DNA of 64,000 nt from Pagrus major (GCF_040436345.1 NC_133224.1:15902144-15966143), one strand, 5' to 3'. Numbered from the stretch's first letter, positions 11,234 through 21,090 are shown. The notes: generated from the sequence alone by a model not told the origin. Program-made: numbers and translations.

Positions 11234-11790
11234 GGTCAATGCAGAAAGCAGAAGCTCGCATAATGGGAGGGTCCGGAAGACACGGTCATTGAAATTGTGG
11301 AACCCAGACTTGTACTCCTGAAAACGCACAATGGTCTTGCATATGGGACACTGCTTGATGGCCACAGAGATACCTGTAGGTCAATTAGGGTCAAATGAAA
11401 ACAAGATGACAAACAAACAAAGATGAAGACTTAATATGTACAGTGTGTGTGACATAATGAATGAATGACAGACAGACAGACAGAAAGACAGGAAGAAGGA
11501 CATACAGAAACAGATGCGTGATTTTTAAACTATCAACATCACTTGCCTTTTTTAATGTATGTATAGCCGTAAACAGTTGCCTGAGTCGTTATGATGTTGT
11601 AAGGCAGTAGATCTGGTGGTGTGGGTCCTGGGCAATATGGACATGTGTTCTCTTCTGGAATGAAAACATTGGGGGGATCCTTCTCTTTGCTCCTCAGATC
11701 CACTGGTAGCTCCTGGAGTGGTGGGATTTTCTTTTTTGTATGCAAATAATTGGTCATTTGACATACTTTTCGGTCATTTTCAGCATAAGA
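11234..11790 (-). CDS. Exons 5-6 of the KDZ-like gene: paired CxxC modules before the transposase core
   Basis: Exon 5 (11547-11790, 244 nt) starts SYAENDRKVCQMTNYLHTKK and carries ENTCPYC; exon 6 (11234-11373, 140 nt) reads SVAIKQCPICKTIVRFQEY, then GFHNFNDRVF. The CPxC / CPIC pair followed by a RxQE...G.HNFND signature is a hallmark I recognise from teleost transposase-derived proteins of this type. The donor of exon 5 is GCAAGT (11541-11546), a GC-AG intron with otherwise perfect consensus; the phase-1 codon is restored across it. Exon 6 ends in phase 0 with GTAAGT. Confidence 0.75.
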
Positions 11791-12344
11791 CTGATGCAAA
11801 GTGCGAGGAAGGAGGGAGAACCAAATGGCAGACAACCACTGGGAATTTAAAAGGGTTTTATTTGAGGACTGAAAAAGGGGAAAAAGGCGAGCTGAGGGGG
11901 GAATCCAGGGGGGCGTAAATCCGGGGAGGACCAGGGAGCCAGTGGAGGGAATCCGGGGTGAGAGGCCTTCCAGGGGGAAGAGCGGGTCCAGGGGTTGCGA
12001 CGAGGAGGCAGGGACCAGGGAGCTGTGGAGCACAGATAGACAGGATGAGGCCACGGGGCAGGAGACACAGGAGATTTAGTAAGTAGCAAATTAGTAGGAG
12101 CGCTAAATTCAAAAAGGAGCCTGACGCAGTACCGCTTCGGTGACTGTAAAGATCTGGCAGTGGTGAATGAGGAAGCCAGGGTATTTAAGCCAGAGGGGTG
12201 ATGAGGTGATGGGATGCAGCTGTGTTCCCTGCGCACCTGTCGCCAATCCCTGGAGCACCGCCTGCAGAAAAACAAAAAAAGGGGAGAGAGAGAGGGAAGA
12301 GGAGGGAGACTGGGAGAGGAGGGGGGCTGAGCGCAACAAAGACG
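11791..12344 (-). other. Probable intron 4, rich in G on the + strand; possible inserted repeat
   Basis: Between exon 4 and the acceptor before 11790 (pyrimidine tract then GCATCAG) lies about 550 bp with a strong purine bias on the + strand: runs such as GGGGAGGACCAGGGAGCCAG and a GAGAGAGAGGGAAGAGGAGG block near 12283-12302. No donor with the right phase stands out. The sequence resembles dispersed fish repeats, but I cannot name it. Short open frames across it are compositional artefacts. Confidence 0.45.
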
Positions 12345-13157
12345 ACATTTCAGTTTCAGACATATGTATTTCTGTTTCCAGATCGTCTATGTCATTTATG
12401 AGAATGTCAGAATTAGGCAGGAGAAGATCTGGGGATTCCTGAAAGATCTACCACATTGCCAGCATGCGGTGGAGACAACGATGGGATTTCCCAGTCCCTC
12501 TGCACTGGCAGTTCCACTTTCCTGACACTGAGTCAAAGGTTACTCTGGTTCGCCCAAACTTGCACCAGTTATCCGTTTGGCCAGTGTATATAGAAAAGAA
12601 CACCCATCTTTTACAGTATCCCATATCACCATAAAAGATGGGGTATACTGTGTCCACTAGATTTTCCAATGCAGCTTTATGCATGCTCTCGCACTGGTCA
12701 GACCACTCCTTTGAAATTAGACCCTTGTCTTTCATTGCCTGCAATGACTGGACGGTAAGGCTGGCAGGTGGTGTGTAGGCATCTGCATGTGGTGTCCTCT
12801 CTAGATGGACACACTCCTTGCCAGGGTTTCCTGATGATCCTCCTATCATCATTAACTGCTGGCAGTTCGCTACTTCACAGTCGATTTGCGGTGTTGTTGT
12901 TGATTTCACAACATGTATGGGAAGGAGAGGGCCATGACTATATTTTGGTGTGACATAGATTCCCTTCTGACTGTCAACACACATCATGGGCATGGTGTTC
13001 AAGTTATGCACTTCTCTTTGGTGCCTTCGTAAGTTATTTGGTGCACTGAATGTTGAACTGCAGTTTGAACATGGATAAGTCCCCACAGAAGGCTCCTCAG
13101 TCTGAGGGCTCCTTTCCTTTGTGTTCTTGCCCTTTGAATGAGTTGCTCCTTTTTCAT
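12345..13157 (-). CDS. Large exon 4 of the KDZ-like gene: C2H2 finger and SWIM zinc finger, with in-frame TAG
   Basis: After TTTTTCACAG the exon opens in phase 1 with DEKGATHSKGK, then a classic C2H2 finger (CSNCSSTF...LRRHQREVH, about 13055-13000). A long region follows with the conserved-looking YCKRWVFFSIYTGQTDNWC, then a SWIM motif CxCx(n)CxH (WNCQCRGTGKSHRCLHRM, about 12510-12455). Immediately after LAMW comes TAG (12448-12450), yet the same frame stays open with acidic, protein-like sequence (IFQESPDLLLPNSDILIN) to at least 12345. The stop therefore looks like a nonsense change at an aromatic codon, not the natural end. The 3' border of the exon is not resolved. Confidence 0.72.
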
Positions 13158-15386
13158 CTGTGAAAAATAAAAAGCCTACATAAGCATTTGAAAAATGATA
13201 AGGGACACAGTGGAATTTCAAATGGGGGTAGAACAAACTATACAAACTACATCTCCCAGAAAATTACATGCAAATAAAACAGTCTTTAGTTGCTTTATCA
13301 ATGTAGCACTACAGAGATACAGAAGATATGCGGCCTAACCACTTATTTGATGTAGTATCTACAAAATCCTTATCATCAAGCAATATTATAATCAAGACAT
13401 GCAAAATTAGTTATATTCTTTGGAAGAAAAAATAATGATACCTAGAGTGCATTAAGTTGTCAAGTCATTTAAAGTTTTCAAAATTTATATCTCAGCATCC
13501 TTTTCCAAATTATGTGATCTAACTTGTGATTGTACATTTTATTAGAGTTTTGCACCATGTCAGTTTTTATTTTCTCATTTAAATTGAATATGTCCACATC
13601 ATCATTACATTAAATGTCAAAAATTTCTTGACCTTATACGAGAGCATTACAAGACTCTCAAAACCGAAGCCAGTACTGTACCTGGAGTCAGAGTTCATCT
13701 CAAAATCCCATCCCAAAAATAACATTAATTCAAAATGAGTTACAGTAACACAAATGTAGTGAACTAGTTATAGACATACAGTCACCGTTAGTATTTGAAA
13801 TTTTTTGAGCAGTGTTGTTAGTGTTTATATATAGGCAGGCTAATAAAACAATTTTTTTGATGTCATACCCCTTTTTCAACTGATGTACAACAATTTATAG
13901 TTTTTAAAAGTATGTTTACAATGACAACACAGTTTGACAGAAATTGGTAAATAATTTCTTACCAGTTATCACCTGCATAGATACATGTAATTATTTATCG
14001 TGGTGTATTCCACGGGTACACCACATGGAAGTTTTATCCAAAGAGGTTCACATGCAAATTTTTAAAAGTGTTTTTATAACAGTAACAATATTATATAATA
14101 CTATGTAATACCATACCTTTCTTTTTTCTGCAGCAATCCCTGTGAATACAGAGGGAAGAAATGTCACAAGTAGAACATTCACGACGAACATAGATTCTAT
14201 AATTTTTCGCCAAGCCTAATGTGTTTGCCAAATGAAATAGCGTTTTCATCCATGTTCAGGCAGTGAAAAATTTGTGAGAAAGAAAAAAAAAGAAAGAAAA
14301 GAAGAAAAAGAAAAAGAACAAATAATAATCATTCGAAAAACAATAGGGACCTCGCAGGTCTCCCTGCTCGGGCCCTAATTAAGGCTCCTTAGTAGGGAAA
14401 GTCCCCGGACTCCCTTATGAGACAGGTCAATTTTGTGAGTTGTTGACTTTGCTGAAACTTTATGACTTTGTGGAATGCTGCCTATGACAGTCTCTTAATT
14501 GTTTGGGCCTTCTGGTAATTCTCGCAATGATATACATGTTGTTATTTCTGTCTTTGAGAAAAAACATCATTATTGTTGCTGAGTGCTTAAGTTACTGTGG
14601 CGGGTCAGGGAGAGAGAAAAATTCACAGAATGCATCACAAATCCAAAGTGTCGAAATCACATTGGACCACACCAACAACCAATTGTCAAAACTAAACAAA
14701 ACTGAAATTGTCTTCACATAATGAGCATTTATTTACTTTTATTAATCAGACCATTCACAGTCACTGAAAATCAGCAGGGGAGGCGTGCAGAAACACCTAT
14801 TTGCATTGCTCTACCTCTCTCTGTCTTGTCCCATGTCCTCCTTCCTTCCTTTCTGTCGATTTTTTACATTGGGGGCAAATGTAATTTGGGCAGAAAGTGT
14901 ATTTACAACCACGCAAAGCAAGCAGGCTTAGAGACCAAACTAAATGGTATGCTTTGTGTGTGTGCCTCTCCCATCTACACAGGCATCCTCTTATCAAGCC
15001 ACATTAACGTCATGCTTATTTTCTTAAGAGGGAAACAGTTATCATTAGCCAAAAAAACCCAAATATTAACATGCAAGCGCAGATCGTGTAACTTGCACAA
15101 AACTCAACACACAAAACAGAGGCTTCAGTTGTCACTACCTGACCTGTCTCATGTTTAATCAGATTTTAAACGCATCCCAAATAGCTTCTAATAATGACAC
15201 ACCAGCAACTTCAATGGGAAATAAAAGAGCAGAATATGTAACAATAAAGATAACTCAATATGTATTTTGGCTACATATATGACAGAGGAAAAATAAATTC
15301 TGTATCCAATCAAAAAGGTGGCAGTCTACATCTGAAAAGGTCCCAGGATTAAGCCCTGGGTGTATGGTTAAGTATATATATATATA
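13158..15386 (-). other. Intron 3 of the KDZ-like gene, no coding sequence recognised
   Basis: About 2.2 kb of AT-rich sequence between exon 4 and the SINE. It contains a purine-rich run of A and G at about 14280-14320 and an isolated pseudo-exon (CACAG|GG...AAAG|GTATGG, about 14117-14139) with good splice sites, which would break the phase between exons 3 and 4. Open frames at 14503-15158 show no protein-like character. Confidence 0.5.
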
Positions 15387-15565
15387 TTTTGGGGCTTTTT
15401 ATTGATAGAACAGCTGAGGAGACGACAGGAAAAAGGATGAGAGAGAGGGGGAGTGAGACACAGCAAAGAGGACAAGGCCAGGACTCGAACCCAGGGCTGC
15501 TGCAGCGAGGACAAAGCCTCTGTACATTGGACAACTGCTCTACCAACTGAGCTAAACAGCACCCC
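15387..15565 (-). mobile_element. tRNA-derived SINE with TA-repeat tail
   Basis: Read on the minus strand it begins with a tRNA-like head: TTAGCTCAGTTGGTAGAGCA (A box, about 15558-15536) and GGTTCGAGTCC (B box, about 15492-15482). A C/T-rich body follows, with CTCTCTCTC and CTTTTTCCTGTCGTCTCC, ending with CAATAAAAAGCCCC and a TA microsatellite (15373-15386). This is the layout of common teleost tRNA-SINEs transcribed by RNA polymerase III. It is inside intron 3 of the KDZ-like gene, in the same orientation. Confidence 0.85.
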
Positions 15566-15613
15566 AAGCCCAGGCCCAATTTAACCCTTGAATAAAGGCT
15601 ATAAGTGTCTTAC

Positions 15614-16035
15614 CGTGAATGTGTTGCAAGTGGTACTTAAAATTGAAGTCCCTGGTAAACAGCCGATATCCGCAGAAGGGGCAGTGGTAATGGCTTCTTT
15701 TACAATCTGCAGATTTATCCTTGCAGAAGCATGCCACCACAAACTTTTCTGTAAATAAAAGAAGAAAATCACTTGGCTGACTCTTGGTTTTCTTTTTACA
15801 AACCCTTCATAACCACAGACGTAAGTCAACGTGTCATGATACCGGGTGGAAGAGTGCTAAAATGAAGTTTGATGTTCAATGATACCTGTGGTTTGATCAA
15901 AGAAATAGATAGCCTCTTTGAGGTGCTTTTTTCGGAGGTGGTTCTCATTGGCCACTTGTTTGGTCCGACAGAACATACACTCCTCAGCAGTGCAAGACAA
16001 AAATGTGTTCAGGTCCGTAAAAGCCTGATAAGAAT
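15614..16035 (-). CDS. Exons 2-3 of the KDZ-like gene: N-terminal zinc-finger segments
   Basis: Exon 2 (15886-16035) encodes the first cysteine/histidine cluster: ECMFC, then NHLRKKH, followed by KEAIYFF. Exon 3 (15614-15748) encodes a second cluster (VVACFCKDKSADC) and a C2H2-like finger, HYHCPFCGYRLFTRDF followed by YHLQHIH. Both exons begin and end in phase 1, with clear acceptors (TTTTGCAG, TTATTTACAG) and donors (GTATC, GTAAG). Short paired clusters at the N-terminus are typical of this fish family and probably bind DNA or protein. No lesion is seen in these two exons. Confidence 0.72.
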
Positions 16036-16110
16036 CTGCAAAAGGCACAACAGTTGTTATTATTATTGAAGACTAGGCTATAACACGGATAAAGGCTGTC
16101 AGCGCACATT

Positions 16111-17214
16111 GGGTCTCATTCATGAAACGTGAGCAGAACGAATTTGTGTGTAAACTGTTCGCAGACGGAAATTTACGTGCATCTCGCATTCATCAATATT
16201 TTAGTAGCTCCGATCTTTTCGTAGCTACTAACAAAATCTACACATGCTGCTGACCACGCGTAGTGCTTGTGTAAATTTAAGAATGCACATAAATAATGCT
16301 TGTCACTATTGGAAATTACAATTTAAATTCATATTGCGCTCTGTTATGTACACAATACGCAGATGCCTTTGAAACACGTGATATAGCCTAAACATATGAT
16401 AAAAATATAACACATTTAGTTAAAGTAGTTGGCAATTGGCAGGTTTAAGATCCAGATTAGGTTCATGATTGTGAATTATCTATGTTAATCGACTCAATAG
16501 ATTACACGTTCTTTCTACATGTTGAATGATGATAATAAAAATATAGGCTCCAGTGGAGGCATGTCGCTGTCTCCGCCAGGTATAATTCCTGACAGAGAGG
16601 TCTCCCCAGTTATCCCAGCGATGCGCTCGTCTGCAGTGGATAGCTGCGACTGTGAGCCTCCTCCTCCTGTGGCTGATATATTTCTTTTGTGTGAGGTTAT
16701 GCGTTTCTTTGCCTCCAGTTTCATGTCAAACCATTTACGCTTCACCTCGGACATGGTTCTTTGGACTACAGAGACAATATTGACGGCATCTGTCACCTCC
16801 CTCCAGGCCTTCGCTTTGCCTGTCCCTGTCACACCACTGCTAACAGATGAAAATAATTTTTTTTTTCTTAATTCCGCTTCACCCAAAAGTATTTCTATCT
16901 CCGCTTCCGCAAAGTTCTTTTTTCTTTCTCTCGCTTTCTTCGTTTGTGCCATGACTGACAGGTCGACCGGATGCAGCTACACCTCCTTATATGGTGGTCA
17001 TTGGCAATTCATGGGCGGGGATTTATGCTAATAGCTGATTACCGGGAGCGCGCTGTCACTTTACGATGGATTGGCATTCACGATCATACACACGTGTTTA
17101 CGATCAGATCTGAGTTTCCCGCAGTGTTCATGAATCCGGAGTAGGTTTTTAGTAGCGTAGGCTTTTATGTGCAAATCTACGCACACATTTACTAATGTTT
17201 CATGAATGAGACCC
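16111..17214. mobile_element. PIF/Harbinger non-autonomous element with complete ends
   Basis: The termini are inverted repeats beginning GGGTCTCATTCATGAAAC at 16111 and ending with its complement at 17214. The trinucleotide ATT occurs immediately outside both ends (16108-16110 and 17215-17217), a likely 3-bp target duplication as expected for PIF/Harbinger. Similar CGTAGAT/GTAAA-type subterminal motifs recur inside both ends. The 1,104-bp body contains only the Myb-like gene (16515-16952) and no DDE transposase, so movement would need a helper element. It sits in intron 1 of the KDZ-like gene. Confidence 0.88.
16515..16952 (-). CDS. Harbinger-type Myb/SANT-like DNA-binding protein
   Basis: An intact 145-residue frame starting MAQTKKARERKKNFAEAEIE. 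Residues about 10-80 form a Myb/SANT-like trihelix: ILLGEAELRKKKLF, then KAKAWREVTDAVN and VKRKWFDMKLEAKKR (helix 3 with the KRKWFD box). The tail is Ser/Gly-rich and acidic. In autonomous Harbingers this protein works with the transposase, carrying it into the nucleus and onto the element ends. Here it is the only gene left inside intact terminal repeats. The frame has no lesions, which fits recent mobility or selection. Confidence 0.85.
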   Translation of the reverse strand: MAQTKKARERKKNFAEAEIEILLGEAELRKKKLFSSVSSGVTGTGKAKAWREVTDAVNIVSVVQRTMSEVKRKWFDMKLEAKKRITSHKRNISATGGGGSQSQLSTADERIAGITGETSLSGIIPGGDSDMPPLEPIFLLSSFNM

Positions 17215-18570
17215 ATTGTGTAGCTATCATATCTATTTGAGGATTTGGAATAGGCCTAAATGTTAACATATAGACAACATTTCTCCAGGATTTGCAATAC
17301 TGGCTTACATGTGAAAAGTTTGAAACGTCTATTGCTTGCTGGGTTGGTACAGTTGCAAGAAAAAAGCGCCGTAACCGCCATTAGGCGTTTTTGCGATGAC
17401 ACAATTTCTAAAAATGTTGAGGGGCCAGAACAGTACAATTGGCCTATTCATTCTATGAAAACGTGCCATTTTCCATTCTGAAAATCAGATTTTCAAAGTA
17501 TTATTTTTATTGTGTTTAAGGACTTATTTGGTTTAAGTAGACTCTTACCTGTCAGAAAAATATGTGGTGCCATCTCAGGCTATCTTATATATTTATTTAT
17601 TTTCCCAAAATAATCAACATGGACATGTGTGTTTTGTCAATCGCGTTACCAACACCAAATTGTATTAAATAAGTATTTGAAGTGACACTTCAGAATAAAT
17701 CTGGTATATTATGAAAGATACATAGTGTGTGTATAAATGAAAATAACAAGGAATACATTTTTTATACAATAAATATTGGGACATGGCAGGGAAAGGGTTA
17801 ATAGTAACAGGTTTGACAGTAACAGGTTTGACAAAATATGTTTTTGGCAGCCATTACTAGCCATGTGGTTCACACCATGACACCACGTGATGTGCATTCT
17901 AGAGAGGCTAAAATGCTTGTTTATATGTACATTTTAATTTAAAATGTTTAACTTTTTAATACATGATATTATGGTAACGCGGGTTGACACACTATGATCG
18001 TCCCCTTCAGTCAAACTAAACACAACTCAATGAAAATTCACTAAAAGAGAGGAGCACTTAGTTGTCTGTTTGGCAGCTTCCTGATAAAAGGCAGATGATG
18101 TCACTTCCTGAAAATGATGTCACTTCTGGGATGCTCATTGTCCCTGAGGGGGCGTGTTTATCCAAAGTAACGCATTTGACATAAAACGTAGGGACAGTAC
18201 TAAAATGTTATTTTTTTCAATATTCCAAAAAGGTCAAGAATAAAATACATGTGTCATAGGTTAACTAACAATTGAGGCTTTTCATAAATTAAAGTTTTTT
18301 TCAGATAATTTGGTTTTATCCTCTTTAAAAGCCTGTTGTAATAGAAAAAACGTTACCGAGGGACAAGCCATTTTTACCATGTTTAAAAGATATACAATAC
18401 AAAAATCTTTCAAATTAAAAAAAATATATCAATGTATGAATTTTTAAAACGAAGATTGTTTGTTTACCATATCATACCAACTACATTTTTAAATATTTTG
18501 TTGTTAATACAGCTTAATGGGGTAGATTTTGTGTCAGGGACACAAAATGGCACGTTTTCATAGAATGATA
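17215..18570. other. Intron 1 DNA sharing repeat modules with 19-21 kb
   Basis: No gene recognised. About 17258-17330 contains the module CCAGGATTTGCAATACTGGC that recurs at 19208-19227 and 20429-20448. A 15-bp direct repeat of AGTAACAGGTTTGAC lies at about 17804-17834. The stretch 17446-17472 (around CTATGAAAACGTGCCATTTT) is an inverted copy of 18544-18570, so the segment between them may be an old inverted-repeat element of about 1.1 kb. Confidence 0.5.
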
Positions 18571-18761
18571 AAGTAAGCCATTTTACGTGCCGCCATTACC
18601 GAAGATTACGGCCAAGTGATTTCATGGAATTTTTTGAAGAGCAGAAAAGTATAAAAGTAAACTTTTATACTTTTCTGTTCTTCAAAAAAGTCCAACTCGA
18701 ACACAGCAACTACAACTTGGCCGTAATCTTCGGTAATGGCGGCACGTAAAATGGCTTACTT
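18571..18761. repeat. Long near-perfect hairpin (two nested inverted repeats)
   Basis: Outer arms 18571-18616 and 18716-18761 are perfect 46-bp reverse complements (start AAGTAAGCCATTTTACGTGC). Inner arms 18629-18658 and 18661-18690 match over 30 bp with one mismatch, separated by only two bases. The unpaired parts are 18617-18628 and 18691-18715. The centre is about 200 bp upstream of the start codon of the KDZ-like gene. It could be a foldback MITE or a source of a hairpin RNA. Confidence 0.9.
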
Positions 18762-18867
18762 TTTATTATGACAGGGTGATTCGGACTTTTTCATTTAAAG
18801 TCAATCCATTGTCAGTGTAGCATACTACTTCAATATTCTAAGGAACTTGTATGCGGGCAAAACTTAC

Positions 18868-18874
18868 CAGCCAT
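18868..18874 (-). CDS. Exon 1 (start codon) of the KDZ-like gene
   Basis: ATGGCTG followed directly by the donor GTAAGTTTTG. It leaves one base (G), which joins exon 2 (starting AT at 16035) to give MADSYQAFTDLNTFLSCTAE. I chose this start because the codon split is restored exactly and homologous fish proteins, as I recall them, begin in a similar way. Intron 1 is about 2.8 kb and holds the Harbinger element and the long hairpin. The exon is too short to be certain without transcripts. Confidence 0.55.
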
Positions 18875-19177
18875 GTCTTCAAGTCGTCAGGTAAACACTG
18901 TCGCTGGTATCAAAGACTGGTAGACGTACTGACCCACCCACGCAACACACTTGAACTGTGGGTAATCTCTTAGAGCTGAGCTACTTTGCTACAGGCCTAC
19001 ATATGATTCATATCGTATGCCGTATGATGTAAGGCAATTGATATTGGGGGTTGTATAGAGGCGGTGGGTGAGTTGTAGACACTACCCAGAAAGTAACTTT
19101 CAGTGTAATAAACGTATAATAGCCGTCAATACGTAAACCTGACGACTACCTGATACTTCTATCTGAGGATGTTGATT

Positions 19178-21090
19178 AAATGTTCACATATAGACCACAT
19201 TTCACCAGGATTTGCAATACTGGCTTACATCTGAGAAATTAGAGAAATGAGGATACGATCTTATTTGCACATTTTAAAAGATACAAGGTGTGTTTGTGGC
19301 ACAAAAGAAAGAGAAGGTTGCAAAAAGTAGCCCCCTTGGATCAGCTGATCTCGTGCCTAGTATTCTCCTGGGCGGGTGGTCACGCAACAATACCCCTTAT
19401 CAAGTCGAGAAGTGGAAAGCATTATATACAATTCTTTCGCTCGTGTATTTTGTTCCACAAGTACGGTCTCTGGCAATAACTGTCCGTGTTTACGGTGTCT
19501 GCGCTTGCGCTTTCCAGCTGTAAGCGTTTTACATGAATGTATGAAAATACTACTGTAACCCATTTCCGGTCGAGTACGTTTATTTTGAAGGGACAGAACG
19601 GAAGTGTGTGTGGTCTGAATGTTTTTTTAGTTGTTCAAGGCTGGAGCGCTAAAGAATAAAGTGCGAGGCGTTCAGTGAATGGAGTTTCCCGTATCTTTAT
19701 TTTATTATCCCTAAGTATAGACGCAATTACACCCGCTTATCAATGTCACGTCTCAGCCTAAACAAATGATCAAAATGAGTAAACAAATTCAATGGTGACT
19801 TGTGACACATTCATTTTGTAGCCGCATCTTCAAATCAACGTTGAAATCCCAGTTGGTGTGGCCACTGGCATCATAAAAAAGACATATTCCTATGGATCAT
19901 AAGTGGTATGTCCATGCATGAAGGCTTATACCGCTGGATCAGTGTGTCGATGCAGGACATCATATTGTGCTGAAGCAGGAGTGGTATATGTAACATATGC
20001 TGCTGCATAGACATGTGTAGAATAGCATGATCCGTGACCTAGATGAAACATAGGAGTAACAATTAAATTGAGACACTACATTTTCAACACTTTCTTATCA
20101 CAATAAGCCAGACTGTAAACAGGTCTGGGTTCAGTAGCTGTTAAACAAGTCATCAAATGTCTACAGTGCCACCTCCTGGCAGATATAGGAACCTGCGTCT
20201 GTACATTGACAGTAGTGAACTACTTCAGGTGTAGTCAATACATTTACACATCCTCATTTCTTAAGCTCATGAGCAAAAAACCCCGATGTTTACAGCAATC
20301 CTCCAGTGAGCATTTTTCTGCTAAACAGAAATCACTAGCAACACGACGTTCAACTGGCTCAGAAGTGCAAATGTTTTATTGAGTATATGAAGACAACAAT
20401 GAAATGTTCACATTTAGAACATTTTTCCACCAGGATTTGCAATACTGGCTTTCAACTATGACATTTCAATGTGTTTTTTGGTCAAGCTCCAAAATGAAGA
20501 CATTCTCTTATTTGCACATAAGAGAATTGTTTGTAGTGGATAAAGGATGTCTCCATTGCAAAAAAGAAAAGAAAAACAATGGATAAATAACGTTCATGAT
20601 CAGTTAAAACTTCTTACACATATCTCCTGACTGCAAGGCCGCTGCACTACTTACTGCATCATAACAAGGTTGCCACAAAGGTGCAAAGCATCATATAGCT
20701 ACATGTATTTAGCTTGTGTCTTGCACATAGTCACTTATCAATATCACATCTCAGCCTAAACAAATGATCAAAATGAGTAAACAAATTTAATGTTTTGTGA
20801 CAGATTCATTTTGTAACCGCATCTTCAAATCAACATTGAAATCCCAGTTGGTGGCCTCTGGCATAAAAACGCAGGATGCAGGACATCATATGGTGCTGAA
20901 GCAGGAGTGGTGTGTCTGTAGTAGGGGTGCAGTGTTGGCTGGATGAGACTTGTGATATTCAAGGACATATGCTGCTGCATAGACATGAGTAGAATAGCAT
21001 GATCCAAGACCTAGATGAAACATAGGAGTAACAATTAAATTGAGACACAAAAATTCCAACACTTTCTTATCACAATAAGTATACAGTAAA
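19178..21090. repeat. Two diverged copies of a roughly 0.7-0.95 kb module in direct repeat
   Basis: Copy 1 (about 19178-20110) and copy 2 (about 20398-21085) share several blocks in the same order: the CAGGATTTGCAATACTGGC box; TTATCAATxTCACxTCTCAGC with CCTAAACAAATGATCAAAAT (19739 and 20736); GCATCTTCAAATCAAC (19824 and 20819); GAAATCCCAGTTGGTG; AGCAGGAGTGGT; and CTAGATGAAACATAGGAG (20039 and 21011). The minus-strand frame in copy 2 (20825-21007) reads as low-complexity His/Pro/Ser protein and is not preserved in copy 1. It may be a non-coding exon or just a repeat. A partial third copy of the first box is at 17281. Confidence 0.7.

Larger units (their letters stand above)
2266..18874 (-). 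pseudogene. Multi-exon KDZ/Zisupton-like transposase-derived gene (zinc fingers, SWIM, SAP, Ulp1, PHD), disrupted copy
   Basis: One long minus-strand gene. Exons, 5' to 3': 18868-18874, 15886-16035, 15614-15748, about 12345-13157, 11547-11790, 11234-11373, 10731-10933, 10486-10602, 8953-9152, 8714-8861, 7947-8627, 7541-7647, 7246-7404, 7026-7064 (weak), about 6848-6910 (weak), 6656-6730, 6255-6343, 6054-6144, 5816-5932, 5563-5714, 5258-5404, 4906-4960, 4644-4772, 4403-4498, 4196-4275, 2641-2716, 2266-2427. Nearly all junctions have consensus splice sites and compatible phase, which supports one transcript of about 4.5 kb. The domain order recalls teleost transposase-derived proteins related to the Kyakuja-Dileera-Zisupton superfamily. 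Three lesions break it: TAG at 12448-12450, a frameshift in 10731-10933, and TAA at 9145-9147. Seen: exons, phases, motifs, lesions. Inferred: gene unity and pseudogene status. Alternatives are assembly errors or a low-quality but functional gene. Confidence 0.75.

Noticed and set aside
11791..12344. Transposon insertion disrupting an exon
   Set aside because: A good pyrimidine-AG acceptor precedes 11790 in the right phase, so an intron explains it better than a disrupted exon; no target duplication was found.
11539..12442. Several long overlapping frames on both strands
   Set aside because: Purine-biased, low-complexity intron-like DNA keeps frames open by chance; only the exon at 11547-11790 shows conserved motifs.
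14117..14139. Small exon with good splice sites between exons 3 and 4 of the KDZ-like gene
   Set aside because: Including it breaks the reading phase (exon 3 ends phase 1 and exon 4 needs phase 1), whereas skipping it joins perfectly.
15482..15565. Functional tRNA gene
   Set aside because: A and B boxes are present, but the sequence continues into a SINE body and does not close a canonical acceptor stem.
15349..15579. Minus-strand open frames rich in Leu and Ser
   Set aside because: They are translations of the tRNA-derived SINE and its C/T-rich body.
16519..17031. Plus-strand 170-codon frame
   Set aside because: Antisense shadow of the Myb-like gene; it has no family pattern, while the minus strand has a clear trihelix.
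20825..21007. Minus-strand frame as a protein-coding exon
   Set aside because: The corresponding segment of the duplicated copy at about 19860-20040 has no preserved frame.
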